Positions 46,272 to 57,577 of a stretch of 64,000 bases of DNA are shown here, piece after piece. The DNA lies in assembly GCA_029953675.1 (NCBI GenBank), contig JAMWBK010000009.1:1178001-1242000 (forward strand), in the 5' to 3' direction. Position numbers and translations under genes: made by a program. The notes beneath the pieces were generated by a model. That model saw nothing but the letters and a program-made list of their open reading frames with translations, was not told where the DNA came from and made no database searches. Every line of letters begins with the position of its first letter. Within the stretch, counting starts at the first letter, position 1. This DNA comes from Rhodosorus marinus (lineage: Eukaryota; Rhodophyta; Stylonematophyceae; Stylonematales; Stylonemataceae).

Positions 46272-47421
46272 ACCATAGATCTAATCTTCATCAGATACCG
46301 TTCCTTTTTCCATTCCAATACCTCACACCTCTTGGCAATACACCCAACCCTCGAAGAGCTCTCCACAATCCCTCCACATCACGCCGATAAGCATTATCTA
46401 TCTAAACCCATCCGAATTAAAAAAACCTTAAAGTGTCACCTACTTAATCAATCAAATACAAGAATTATCAAGTTAACAATTTATTAATTCTATATTATGT
46501 ACAGTCAATATTATAAAAGATTGAACTTGTAAGTGACAGTTAGATACTCGGAGTGGAGACCGAATCGGCTTCAAACCTGCAACAAGCAGTTGAAATGTTG
46601 AGCTTGAGGATACACTGGGGACTTTCTCAGACGACAATTGAGCTTACTGCCTTCGATGAGTCCCTTGCTTATTCACCCGCTCATGCTAGTCCTCGCCGGC
46701 TGATGTAGCTGTCGACTTCCTGAAGCATATACCGACCAGCAGCTACGAAGGCGGTTTCTTTCGCGAAGCTCCAGCCCTTGTGCTTCTGGTCCGTAGTAGA
46801 CAGACGAACTTCGCGCTGTGATGCTGGTGTCATTCCCAGCTTCAGGGATAGCCACTAGGTAACCAAAAAATCCGCTTCGGGTTGACATCTCTAATCCCAG
46901 AGCGCGGGGATGTTGACTCAAGTCTGGTGTGGATGGAATGCTCTGTTTTTACCACGTCCTCTCATATCACAGCAAACGAATCAGTACCTTGCCAGCAAAC
47001 GAACGAGTAGTCGTTTGGTGGCAGTCCGATTCGGCTTGTTTCACATGTCGAAATTGGAGGCATCCTCTCTCTGCTCTGGATGCTATAGCTCATCCAGGAA
47101 CGCGGGGCTGAAAGCTCGACGTGGGTGTAGAGATGATGTGCTCCGTCTTGACCGTGTCCTCTCACATCAGCGCAAACAAGCAAGTACAGCTCCACCAAAT
47201 GAACAGTCCCATTCAGTTTGTTTGGCTTATGGAAGAAGGACAGCTGCTTGCGGGCTTCAGTCTTGATGTGGATGAGACCCTTTCGTGAAGAGGGTAGCGA
47301 AAGAGTCAGAGCTTCAGCAAGACGGAAGGGGTTGGCAGAGACTGGTCTTTCTGTATGGAGAGGAAAGAAAGCATTTATTCAGCGTTTTTCGAAAGCAGCT
47401 TCCTTCGTCCGCTTGAAGAAG
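46272..47421. other. Region between divergent RPC8 and CSN7
   Basis: Contains two diverged copies of a roughly 95-bp sequence at about 46890-46985 and 47095-47195, sharing GCGGGG, TCCTCTCA-ATCA and CAAACGAA-like blocks. The frame leading into CSN7 is open from 47218 but resembles nothing upstream of 47422. Confidence 0.4.
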
Positions 47422-48670
47422 ATGAATGGTCAAGAGAGAGAGAAGAAATATTGTGCGAGATTGGATGCTGGTGAAGACGTATCTACTGTCGTGAGGGAGG
47501 CTGTAAGCGATCCTCTGCTGTTTCAATTCGGGGAAATTCTGAGCTTGGATCAGGTTTCTGAGGTAAGACTAATCCTTGTCACACCATTCGAATTTTTAGC
47601 AATTTTGTTTGGTTCGGCTGTCGTGGAATCGGAAGCCGAATCATGGTCGACAGAGTGGCGTCGGACGAGATGTTCCGATTTACGTGACAGTCGGGAACAG
47701 ACAACATTGTATAGGAAGCTCTCGCCCGATCTACTTTAGAGGTTTTTCACGATTCTTGGTTGTGTTGCTCGCCACTGTTGCCCGCGGCTGTCGTCGTAGA
47801 AAAGCAGGGCCGGCATCCCCAGCAAGTTCGCTGACTCGTTGGTTTGTTTTTGGATCTCTGTTCCGTTGTGATTTGTTGCGGTAGCTGTGTAATGGTGGAG
47901 GACAGGAGCTTTACGATCTACTCGTTCTTTATGCATATGGCAATCTGAAGGATTATGAGAGTGGGTGTTTGTCATGAGACTCTGCCAAAAAATTCGATAC
48001 TTAGGGGAAGCCTTTCTGAAAGAGTCGCAAATTTCTTCTCGTGAAACCTAGTGAACACCTCGTTGCTACCCAAGATTTTGAATGTCGAGCGGATGAAACT
48101 TAAGCAGTTGACAGTTCTTTCTCAGCTATCGGTACCTGGGGATGTCTCATATGACACGCTGATGAAGGAGCTGAATATCACAAAAGTGCGTGAGCTGGAG
48201 GATCTGATAATTGAACTGATCTACGCCAAGCTCTTGAACGCAACTTTTGATCAGAAAAGGATGCTTCTCCACTTTGTTGGCTGCACCTCACGGGATGTAC
48301 CAAACCCGGACGTACTTCAACGGACACGATTAACTCTCACTTCTGTTCAATCCACTGTCGACGTCATGTTGCAGTCGCTCGAATCCTGGCGAGCTAACTC
48401 CGTGAGGCTTCTTCAGACCATTGACGATATGGTAAGCCGGTGGTTGAATGCGTGCTTACGACCTAGGCTCTCGCTCTTTCTTCTTGCCCGTATGCTAAGT
48501 TGCAGCTTTTTCTCTTTCATCAAACTAAGGCTTTGGACGTTCGAGAAAAGGAACTGGAGAAGGAGAGGCATGACGCCGAGCTTGAGAAGCGGATCGCGGT
48601 TGTTCGGGACAGCATGAAGATAGACAAACCGCGACCAGGTCGAGCGGATGTGGATACGAACGTCGCCTAA
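47422..48670 (+). CDS. CSN7: COP9 signalosome subunit 7 (CSN7)
   Basis: Four exons: 47422..47562, 47885..47960, 48052..48431, 48530..48670, giving 245 residues (human CSN7A 275). The long first intron (322 nt) and the short exon 2 were placed because the joined product then aligns without gaps to CSN7: FGEILSLDQVSE, LYDLLVLYAYGNLKDYE, LNVERMKLKQLTVLSQL. The PCI domain follows (VSYDTLMKELNITKVRELED, IELIYAKLLNATFDQKR), then the C-terminal helix EKELEKERHDAELEKR. CSN removes NEDD8 from cullins; CSN7 is a PCI scaffold subunit. The start at 47422 (MNGQEREKK) gives a normal N-terminus. Confidence 0.9.
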
Positions 48671-48853
48671 CTGCAATAAACAAAAACGCGTGAGATCGCA
48701 TAACAACTTAATAAAGGCCAGTGGAAGCCCGTTAAACGACGGATTGTTTTCTACGTGAACTCTTCAAAAGCTTTCCACTGAAAAAGAACATACATATTAG
48801 AAGTACGAGGAACTCCATTTGGATTCCTCATTCTGGGCTCTGGTTGCCCCTGT

Positions 48854-50034
48854 TCAACCTTCAAGCACTAGTTCCTCAATGCTCTCAATGTCCCAACCCA
48901 AGTCCGCCTTCCTCACCTGGACTTTCTCCAAATCCTCAGCAAAGGCCTCTATGGTTTCGGAACTATTTGAACAGAACGGCAGAGCAACACCATGAACGTC
49001 AGGCACACCACTTATTCCTCTACAGCCACCTGACCTGCACGGTCTTCGTTCAATACTCACTCGAGACTCTTGATCCAGCGGTAGTAGTCATTAATGTAGA
49101 GGCGCTTAAGAATCTCCCAGTCCTCGTCCTCATCGAAAAGCTTCCACAATCGTACGAGGCATCCGAGCATGGCTTTTCTACCGCTGCGGACTACACTCTT
49201 AAGATTATCGAGTACCGTAACGGCAAGCTTGAAATTTCTGCAGAGCGTATAGGCTAAGCTTCTCCTAAACGACGTTACAATCGCTTCGTCGAGGCTTTCA
49301 TAAGTCTTCAAGAACACATCAAGGAAGGCGAAGCGATGAAAAGCCAGTTCAGAGCCTGGTCATCGTGCCTCTTGAGGTTGATCTTGAGGTGCAGTGTGGA
49401 TACCGCGAAGCAGGAAAGGGTGGCGCTGAGCTGCGATATTGTAAGCGCTGATTCTACGTTGAACTCTCCCTCGGTGATTCGGCACTCGTGAAGAAACGCG
49501 AAAATCAGATCGGAGAGTCCATACAAACAGCGGTTGATCGATGACTCCTCAACAGGGAGCGGAAGATCGGACCCCATCTCCAGTTCCTCGCTTGCTTCTT
49601 CCCTCTCGAGCTCGCGGATCTCTAGGGTGAAGGCGATGTAATCTTCAGCCTCGTCTGGCATTCTAAAATCAGCCCTGAACAAGATAGCACCAATGAAAGT
49701 ACGTCAATCAGAATTGCGTTCGTGTCCTGGTCCGGGTTGAGCCCGACATGGAGCGATCCTACACGTAGTATTCGGGGTCAAACTTTTCGTCCTCTGCAAT
49801 CCGCCTCATCTGAGAGCGGTGCTCGTTCGCGATGTCAGCCGGATATTGCTGATTTAGAGTGAGCCCGGCCGGCTCTGAATTTCCTGAAAACAAATTAGAG
49901 AATCTGTTGTTGAATCCAAAGGTGTGCTCCGGGTTCTCGCACGAGTCCTTCTCCGCACCAGGTCCTTCCACATGAGCCTTCACATCCTCAGCGGTTGCCA
50001 TTTTGTCCTTAGTTTGCTGATCCCTATCCTCCAT
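48854..50034 (-). CDS. SHQ1: SHQ1, H/ACA ribonucleoprotein assembly factor, without CS domain
   Basis: Four exons: 50034..49763, 49674..49404, 49305..49061, 48962..48854, giving 298 residues. Junctions were chosen by phase and length fit to SHQ1: EDEKFDPEYYVADF, LSATLSCFATYESLDEAIV then TSFRRSLAYTLCRNFKL, GRKAMLGCLVRLWKL, RLYINDYYRWIKSLDSETIE and KADLGWDIESIEEL. SHQ1 proteins chaperone dyskerin/Cbf5 before it joins snoRNA. Human and yeast SHQ1 have an N-terminal CS domain; here the 40 residues before the specific domain (FGFNNRFSNLFSG) are charged and too short, so the CS domain is absent or lies in an unlinked gene. Confidence 0.88.
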
Positions 50035-51126
50035 TCCTCCTCTTTTATCAAGCCGGTCTCTTCCCTACGCTATTTTTAGCGTTTTCTAAAATCAGCGCCT
50101 CATCTGATCTGCCGAGCACACCGTGCTCGTAGCCAAACCACCGCTGCTGACTAATAACTTTGCCACTCCCGTGCCGCCTCCTCCTGTCTGAAGATTCTGC
50201 CAGATAAAAGCGATCCTGTACTTCGTCAGAGCAGGTTTATTTTCATGATAGAATGGGGTTTTCCAAACTCTCAGCAACGCCCGCCCATCAAACCTCCTTC
50301 CCACCCCCCCAACGCCAAACCCCAAAACGACTAGAGGCAGTGACTTAATCAACTTCCAGTTTCGCCCCGCCGATATCACAAAAACATTGTTTCAAATAAA
50401 TTATAGAACATTTCTCAATTATTATAATACTATTGGACTAAATATATCTATTTTCCAAAACTTTATTCATACTATTTGGATGAGGCCCGATTTTCGCCCC
50501 TTACGCATCAGAACCCAAAAACGTGTATTATAAAATAATTTGTGTGTTGATAATTTCTTCTAAAACTATTGGACTAAAACAGTTGTATACTAAAGAAATT
50601 ATTGAATTGTCTGCATTTCGCTTCCTTGTAAACAAATGCAATACATGTTTTAACAGATATTTTGATAGGATCGGATGTGATTGGATATAAATATATGTTT
50701 AGTATAAATAATTTAGGAGATACACTGTCGATGAGGGACATTTTCTGTACTGATGAAAATATAATTACAAAATGAGAATCGGAATCAGCTCGGAAGGTTC
50801 AAGTGGATCAAGGTGATTGAGGGTTTTGGGGACCACCGCGCGCAGTTTGTTGTTGTTGCGGAGCGTTGGCATGGGAGACTCTGTTGGTGGGCCCACGCCA
50901 GGTTTTGTATTGATGTGGATGATTAGTGTTACTTAACTGGTCTCTGACTTGGAGTTGAAGAACGGAAAACCAGAAGAGGAGGAGGAGGACAGATGTGTTT
51001 TTTGGTGCATGAAAGTTTGTGAGGGTTGGGTTTGGGGATGGGGTAGAGGTGGATAGGGATGGGATAGAGGGCTTTTTGGGGGGTTTTCGATGGGAGATCG
51101 TGTCAGTTGTGGACACGGATAATAGG
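50035..51126. other. Region between divergent SHQ1 and P450 genes
   Basis: AT-rich centre (50.4-50.8 kb). The last 200 bases before the P450 ATG are strongly G-rich on the coding strand. A 95-codon minus-strand frame at 50092-50379 lies in the SHQ1 leader and resembles nothing. Confidence 0.4.
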
Positions 51127-52712
51127 ATGTATGGTTCCTGGCTGGTTTGGGCTCTCGTGTTGCTAATTGTGGTGGTGGTGGTGGTGACGTTGAGGAACGT
51201 GCTGGTGTTGAAGTTTGGAGCTCTCTCAGCGATTCCACAGATCGGGAAAGGTTCGCGTGAGCTGTATGGCGTTCGCTTGCTGCAGAACATTTCGCTTAAC
51301 TCGGGCGATTGCGATGCTTACAAGGTTGCCGCTGACTTGGCGGACATCGCCGATTCCTTGCCAGGAGTGTTTGTGTTACCCGGAAGTCTCCTGAGCAGGG
51401 AACGGATCATAATCACGAGCCCCAGCGCAATTCGTAAAATAACGACCGATGATGTCTTCGATAAGCCAGGTTTTGTTAAGACAACACTCGGAGGTACTTT
51501 TGGATCGGACTCCATGTTATTTGCTATCGGGACAAAGCATCGGCGGTTGAGGAAAGTTGCTGTAGATCTTATTCATCAAGAAACACTTCACAAGAGCGCA
51601 GGTGCATTCTTCAGAGCTGGGCGTCGGCTAGCGGAAACCTGGTCGTCTGCAAAACCACCAGTGGAAGCCCACATTGAGAACATGAACACGACTCTTGGTG
51701 TGATTACCGAATCGCTGTTCTCATGGGACATTCCAGAGAGGACTCGATTGCATAACTTGTATGTTGCAATGTTCTTAGAGGAAGCACCCTCGCCCTTGGA
51801 TCTGCTCACTGGCTACATATTACCGTACGGTCCTCTTCTCATTGGATATCGGAATGCACGAGCAGCCAGAGAGGTCCTATGTTCTGTGATCGAAGAACGG
51901 CGCAGGAATCGCAATCCAAGCCGCGCAGACCTCCTCGAGCAGCTGCTGAGTGCGCTGGACGCCGGGATGGTGGACATCGACGAGCTCGTTTCACAAGTAC
52001 AGACGCTTTACGTCGCTGGGTTCTCCACCACTGCGATCTGGCTGAGTTGGTCCATGTACTACCTCGCTTCGTCCCCGAAATGGCAAGAGAAGGTCCGCAC
52101 GGAGATTGCTTCCATCGATAACATTCAGGACGATAACGAGCGCCTTTCACGTCTTGACTCACTGCCACTCCTGCACGCGGTTACCAAGGAGGTCCTAAGG
52201 CTGCACCCGCCGATCACGGACACGCTGCGTCAGAACTCTTCGGATGTTTGTATTGATGGATTCAGGGTACGTGCTTGCCGTTCGAAACCTTGCAGTTTGA
52301 TGTAATTAGAATGGATGCTTGGCGTTGTCCCACGCAGCCCCTGGCATAGGTAGGAGCTTTCAACTCCGTAGCTGAAATCCATTCATATGCTGTTTAGATT
52401 CCAAAGGGTACGCTCCTAAGGATACCGATCGGCTCTGTGCATCGAATGGAAAGGTTTTGGGGGACAACGGCGAACGAATTTGATCCGGCTCGGCACTTGA
52501 ACCTGAACGGAAATGGTTCGGCTTCAGGCTTATGGCTCCCCTTCTTGACCGGTCCTCACGCCTGTATCGGAGGCCATTACGCTCGTCTAGAAGTAAAAGC
52601 TATTCTCTCCGAGCTGGTGAGAAAGGTATCACTCTGCGACCCGAGGATGGGGATTTGCAGAACAACTTTGGGGAATCCAAGCAACTTTTCCCTGCGTGCT
52701 GATTCTCTGTAG
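51127..52712 (+). CDS. Cytochrome P450 monooxygenase
   Basis: Two exons, 51127..52266 and 52398..52712, joined in phase 0 over a 131-nt intron, give 484 residues. The ATG at 51127 was chosen over 51019 because it starts directly at the membrane anchor (SWLVWALVLLIVVVVVV). P450 landmarks: C-helix GTKHRRLRK, I-helix AGFSTTAIWLSW, K-helix ExxR in KEVLRLHPP, the PERF-like FDPARHL and the heme loop FLTGPHACIGG with the thiolate Cys. The heme loop has His where most P450s have Arg. An ER-bound monooxygenase needing a reductase; clan and substrate not assigned. Confidence 0.93.
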
Positions 52713-54032
52713 GCGTCCACGGAAGCAGCCTCGCTCGCGGAAGAATTCGGAGATGACCTTTTTTCGGAGCAACTACCCCCTAATATGCTACTAACTGTTA
52801 AAAACAGAACCAAACCGCCCAATACTAATCAAGTTCATATGGACACATACTCAAAAAGAACAAAGGGAAGAATCACACTAGGCGCTCATCACTCGCGCAT
52901 GGCGCATGGTCTTGTCCTCTACTTTGTCCTCTCCTTGCCGTGCACAAAAGCAATAGTAAACCCATTCATTGGATGAGGACTTTATCCTTGCGGACTTGTA
53001 GGGAAGCCGCAAAAAGGCTTTCTGAAGAATACCATTCTCAGACCTGGATCCGATCAATCGATTCCAGGCCATCCAAACTGAACTAACGTAAGCTCCTCTT
53101 CGTAGTGTTCCTTGAAAAGGGACACAAGAACGGAGTGATCGTGAGGAAGCTGGTGCACCCTGTCGATGCGATCGCAGTCGCTCCGAAGCGTCTGTTAACA
53201 TTGTTTGGCCGCTAAGCTAGGGCTTGTTATCCCTCAGAGCGTGGTGGGTTGATCCAGCCTAGAAGCTTGGTTACAGTGAAGAGCCAGAATGGAGCTTACG
53301 ATGATACTGTTGTGCAGACTCCTTCACACCGCTGGCATTGTTGCCCTTGCCGTCGTTAACCAGAGTAGTTTAGCTTCCGTCGTCCTGGTGCTGGACATCG
53401 ACCAGAGTCCATCGGTGACGCGGTGTGTCTCTGGTGTAGGTCCCCCCCAACCCGCGTCCTGTCGACTCTGAGAGCTGCTGAAGCCAGAAAGAGGCACTTT
53501 ACGTCGACACGTACGTTGACAAATGCAGAGTTTCGGGAATCGATCATGCGGGCATCGTCTTTGTGCCGTTCGTGACAATCGAGTCGTTCGAGTTTTCCTG
53601 GTGGTAAGGAGGGAGTTGCTTGGCTCAAAAGACTGCTTCCGTGAGCGCGGCAGGCTGCACTCTTCCAATCCGTGAACGGCTCACTTCAGCTTGCATGTTA
53701 TAATCAATGAAACACTGGAATTTCATGCGCTCAAGAGCCGTCTTCAGTAGTTTTTAGTGTCCTCAGAGTAGGTCGTCTTGAAGGGGAAGCTGGTCGGGGA
53801 GGTTGGCTTGGAATGTTAATGATGCAGATGGAACAAGACCCTTGAGAGAAATTGGTATTCCTAAGAAAGCCTGCTTGAAGTTTCTTGCGAGGAACAGCAG
53901 ATGTAGATCTCATTTTTCGCACATCGAACTTTGCTTATCAAGTGGCTGTTGGAGATGTAGAGGGGTTTTTCATATATTGTTTATGTTAGGCAGTTGTTTC
54001 TTTTTGCGTTGGGGGGAGGAAGGAGTGTGTAA
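52713..54032. other. Intergenic region with repeat copy
   Basis: Holds the first copy of the ARP8-flanking repeat (about 53165-53447). ORFs on both strands lack support. Confidence 0.4.
53165..53447. repeat. Dispersed repeat upstream of ARP8
   Basis: Shares GATCGCAGTCGCT, CTCAGAGCGT, GGTTGAT, GGCATTGTTGCCCTTG and AGAGTAGTTTAGCTTCCG, in the same order, with about 56280-56514 downstream of ARP8. Direct orientation. Confidence 0.75.
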
Positions 54033-55715
54033 TTGGAAACGATGGAAGATACGAAAGTTGCCACGCCCTTAGAAGGAAACGGAGTGAGTAAGGTGGAAGG
54101 CGAGAAACTTGATAGTGGAATTAAGGGTGAGAACCTTTTGCAGAATGGATCTGGATCGGCCGGTTCCGGGGTTGATCCCATGGACACTTCTGCGGTTGGG
54201 ACGACCACGGTGATTCAGCTCGGATCGTACGTGACCAGATATGGAGGGCCGAATTTCGTTACCCCAAAGTCAATGCGCACTGCCGTCGCATTTTCACGAC
54301 TCGCGAATGCTCCGGACAAAGCAGATGACAAAACTTCGGAGGATGATGACATGTGGAGCGAGGAGACGTTCGATGGGACCCTGGATAGCATCGTAACTAA
54401 TGCTAGAATGCTCTCTAGGCGCCGTGGAGGCGGTCGACCAGTCCCATGGGCCTACAGAGTTGAGCAACTTGATACGAAAGCTGCTGAAGGCGAGAAAGTG
54501 GACGCCATGACGGTTGTGGAGGATGGTGCCAAGGTCCTGGTTGGGAATGAGGCTATCACAGTTCAGAACGACAAGCGCTACGATGTCATTGAGCCCATTA
54601 AAGCGGGCCGACTGAATTGGGAGTATAGATCAAAAGGCGCGGTGAGAGAATCGCTTCACATCCTAGTGAAAACAGTTGTACAGGGATCGGATTCGGTGAT
54701 CCTGATCCTGCCGGAGCAGGCGACGAGATCGGATGTAGCGGAGGTCGTTGACCTCACATTTCAAGTCAACGGCATACAACGGGTGTTTGTTCACCATAGC
54801 TCTGTTGCCGCCGCGTTTGGAGCGGGACTTTCATCATGCGTCGTCGTCGATATCGGACATTCAAGCGGCTATGTGGTTTGTATGGAAGATGGAACGGCGG
54901 TTGCAGATTCCAGAGTAAAAATTCCTTATGGTGGAAGAGAGGTGTCCGCCGCGATCCAGGTTATTGCGGATCAGTACTGCGAGAGGGATATATGTGAGGG
55001 AATCGACGACAGCGATGAAGAGGCGGTGCTCGTCGCGGTCAAGGAACAGCTTTGTGATGCCTCGGGTGAGGACAACGATTCTCTGGCAATCACGAACGTA
55101 GCTCTCAAGGACAATAGGAACCTGCGGGTAAGTGTAGGTGTAGGCCTGAGAAGTGTGGCAGTGAGTGGGCTGTTCTACCCGAAGCTGCTTCAGGTTCTTA
55201 GTGGGGCACCGCAGAAAGTGGCACCGGCAGCTGATGATGACGATAGTAAATGGTTCGATTCATTGGTTGATGATACAGCGAGGGCCGCTAGGGCCGCTGC
55301 TGCACGGCCCCTAGGATTCTTTAGCACTAGCTCGAATCCGTTGCCGGCTCTAGATGAAGCGGTTGAAATATCCTTGTCGAGGGTTGTTGAGGGTAAACCG
55401 GCGGAGAAGAAATCTGAACTGAAAAGGTTTCTGGGTGCCGTGCTATTGGTTGGTGGATCTTGCAAGATTCTCAACCTCGGTCGGGTCCTAGAGCAGCGAT
55501 TGAGAGCGATAGTCGAGAGCAAGTGGCCGGATATTGATTCTAAAGTAGTAGAAGTCGTCGTGGGAGAAAAGGATATGGATCCATCTGAACTCGCCTGGAA
55601 AGGTGGAGCAGTCATGGCTCATACAGAGTCAAGCGTGGATTTTTACGTGCACATAGATGAATGGAAGGCGCACAGCGTTCGTACTCTGAGGGAAAAGGCG
55701 CCGTTCTTTTGGTGA
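54033..55715 (+). CDS. ARP8: Actin-related protein 8 (ARP8), INO80 complex subunit
   Basis: An intronless 560-residue protein, notable among intron-bearing neighbours. After an acidic, Gly/Ser-rich N-terminus of 60 residues comes the actin fold: VIQLGSYVTRYG, DSVILILPEQATRSD, FVHHSSVAAAFGAGLSSCVV with VDIGHSSGYVVCMEDG (phosphate loop region), IPYGGREVS, VLLVGGSCKILNLG, LAWKGGAVMAH, and the C-terminus VRTLREKAPFFW, which matches the ARP8 ending (RExAxFxW). Insertions typical of ARP8 lie between 380 and 450 (acidic DDDDSKW and an Ala-rich stretch). ARP8 binds nucleosomes and linker DNA in the INO80 remodeller's actin/Arp4 module. Confidence 0.93.
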   Translation: METMEDTKVATPLEGNGVSKVEGEKLDSGIKGENLLQNGSGSAGSGVDPMDTSAVGTTTVIQLGSYVTRYGGPNFVTPKSMRTAVAFSRLANAPDKADDKTSEDDDMWSEETFDGTLDSIVTNARMLSRRRGGGRPVPWAYRVEQLDTKAAEGEKVDAMTVVEDGAKVLVGNEAITVQNDKRYDVIEPIKAGRLNWEYRSKGAVRESLHILVKTVVQGSDSVILILPEQATRSDVAEVVDLTFQVNGIQRVFVHHSSVAAAFGAGLSSCVVVDIGHSSGYVVCMEDGTAVADSRVKIPYGGREVSAAIQVIADQYCERDICEGIDDSDEEAVLVAVKEQLCDASGEDNDSLAITNVALKDNRNLRVSVGVGLRSVAVSGLFYPKLLQVLSGAPQKVAPAADDDDSKWFDSLVDDTARAARAAAARPLGFFSTSSNPLPALDEAVEISLSRVVEGKPAEKKSELKRFLGAVLLVGGSCKILNLGRVLEQRLRAIVESKWPDIDSKVVEVVVGEKDMDPSELAWKGGAVMAHTESSVDFYVHIDEWKAHSVRTLREKAPFFW

Positions 55716-56632
55716 AGAACGAGAACCTCGGAGTCTCAAAATGCCTGGTTGGAACAGCCTTGGCTCAGGAATTTACTTTTTGTATTGTACATTTTATGAA
55801 GACAAAATTGGTAACATAGCATGTTCAACTTGCTTCTTCTTACACTGCGGGAAAGTGTATAGGCTAAAGCCCCAGCCAGACCTGTCGCCAAGGCGCCCCT
55901 AAGGTTGATCCAGAATAAGCACAAAGTCTCATCGATAGGGTCACACCTTTGCAGCTACAAGCAGGCGATCACCGATGCTGTGTAGAGCACCTTTTTTCTT
56001 CCCATACCTGCGCTTGTTGAGGGAAGCCTCCTTCAATCCGGGAGAAAAGATCTTTCCCTCGTCTACATCTCTTTCTAGTGCAAAAGCTGTCCTAATTCAC
56101 TTCCGATAGGCTCAGCCAGCGACTCGTTTCGCTAGGTATCGCATGACTCCCATGAAGACGACGGTGAGGTGGTGAGATCCCGACGAGCCTTGTCCATACC
56201 AACCATAGATGCATACACAGAGTTTTGACGATGTTGACTGGCTTCTCCGTTGAAGTCAGGTGCCCTGACGACCCTAACGATGTGATCGCAGTCGCTCGAA
56301 GACTCTAGAGCGCAACGCTATGGGCTCATTGTCCTTGCTCAGAGCGTAGTCGGTTGATAGAGCATAGCAACTTGGTTTCGATCACACCGCAGGCATTGCT
56401 GCCCTTGTCCTCGTTCTTAAGGCTGACGGGAGAGTAGTTTAGCTTCCGTTGTCGTCGTGGTGCTGGAGAATGACGAGAGCACCTCGGTGACGTGCTGTGT
56501 CTCAGGTGTGGTGTTAAAGGGTGAAGGTGAGAGACAGATCTCCTTCATGGCAGATTGATTCATTGTCCTGGTGTCGATCTGGTAGGTTAAGCTTGAGTTG
56601 CTTTGTTGCCTGTTGGGGTTTGGTTGGCCTGG
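55716..56632. other. Intergenic region with repeat copy
   Basis: Holds the second copy of the ARP8-flanking repeat at about 56280-56514. No gene recognised. Confidence 0.4.
56280..56514. repeat. Dispersed repeat downstream of ARP8
   Basis: Diverged direct copy of 53165-53447, shorter by about 50 bp. It ends about 120 bp before the SDR start codon and may therefore lie in that gene's promoter. Confidence 0.75.
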
Positions 56633-57452
56633 ATGGAGAGCATAGAGGGCGCTGTTGTTGTAGTGACTGGTGGTGCTCAGGGTATAGGCTTCGCTACATG
56701 TGAGGAGGTCTTGGCTAGGGGTGGAAAGGTATCGATACTGGACTTGAGCGAGGAGAAGGGATTGGAGGCCTTGTCGAATCTGTGCAAGAGCTTTGATGCA
56801 GAGAGAGTCTTGTTTCTCGCCTGCGATGTTTCGCGCAGGGAGTCGGTCGTCAAGGCCTTGGAAGAGACGAGGTACCACTTTGGACGCCTTGATGTCCTCG
56901 TGAACAACGCGGGGATAGGGTCCGGAACACCGGAAATGGTCATGGAAGTCAATTTCCACAGTGTGGTATCCGGTACGAGAGTTTTGGCGTCCTTATGACT
57001 TGTTCTGCCCGCTTCGAGAGGCACTGATTTCTAACGAGGATCTAGTCCATACCTTAGGCTCGGAATACGGTTGGGAAATGAGAACCAGGACAAACGGCCC
57101 ATCGGTGATTATCAACGTTGCCTCTACCGCAGGGCTTGTTCCATTAGAGCAGGCACCGATTTATACTGCAAGCAAGCACGCCGTCGTGGGATACTCCCGT
57201 GCCATTGCTCGGAAAGCGAAGAAAGACTCAGTTACCGTTCACTGTATGTGTCCAGCGTTCACTGACACAGGGCTAGTGAGGAAGCTGAAGGATCAGCTCC
57301 GCAAGTCGACACTGGAAAAGGTTGGAATTCAGGAGCCCAGTGTTGTTGCAGAAGGTATCGTGCGTCTAATGACGACAGAGGAGCCGCTACTGGTTGCGTG
57401 TACACCAGAAAATCCTTTCAAGGTCCTAAACCGCAACAAGCCAAAGCTCTGA
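56633..57452 (+). CDS. Short-chain dehydrogenase/reductase, 15-hydroxyprostaglandin dehydrogenase-like
   Basis: Two exons, 56633..56972 and 57046..57452, joined by a 73-nt intron, give 248 residues, the usual classical SDR size. Features: cofactor loop VVTGGAQGIG, an acidic residue at the end of strand 2 (LDLSEE) pointing to NAD rather than NADP, NNAG, catalytic Ser in INVASTAG, and YTASKH (Tyr-x-x-x-Lys). The order and spacing best fit human 15-PGDH. A cytosolic oxidoreductase on a hydroxylated lipid or similar alcohol is likely; the true substrate is open. The acceptor at 57045 was preferred because an earlier AG would make a 46-nt intron. Confidence 0.88.
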
Positions 57453-57577
57453 TGAACAGATCTCCGTTGAAATTGTATAGAAACTATTTGTTTATATGGC
57501 CGCATCACGTCAAGGAATAATGTATCGCCGCTTGTGTAAGCCTACAATCCTTACTCAAGCTCTTCGGAGCACTAGGA

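Noticed and set aside
49020-49060. Introns of 26 or 41 nt before the last SHQ1 exon
   Set aside because: Much shorter than other introns here; the 98-nt option gives a gap-free fit to SHQ1.
55190-55615. 141-codon ORF antisense to ARP8
   Set aside because: Lies wholly inside a confident coding exon; a shadow frame.
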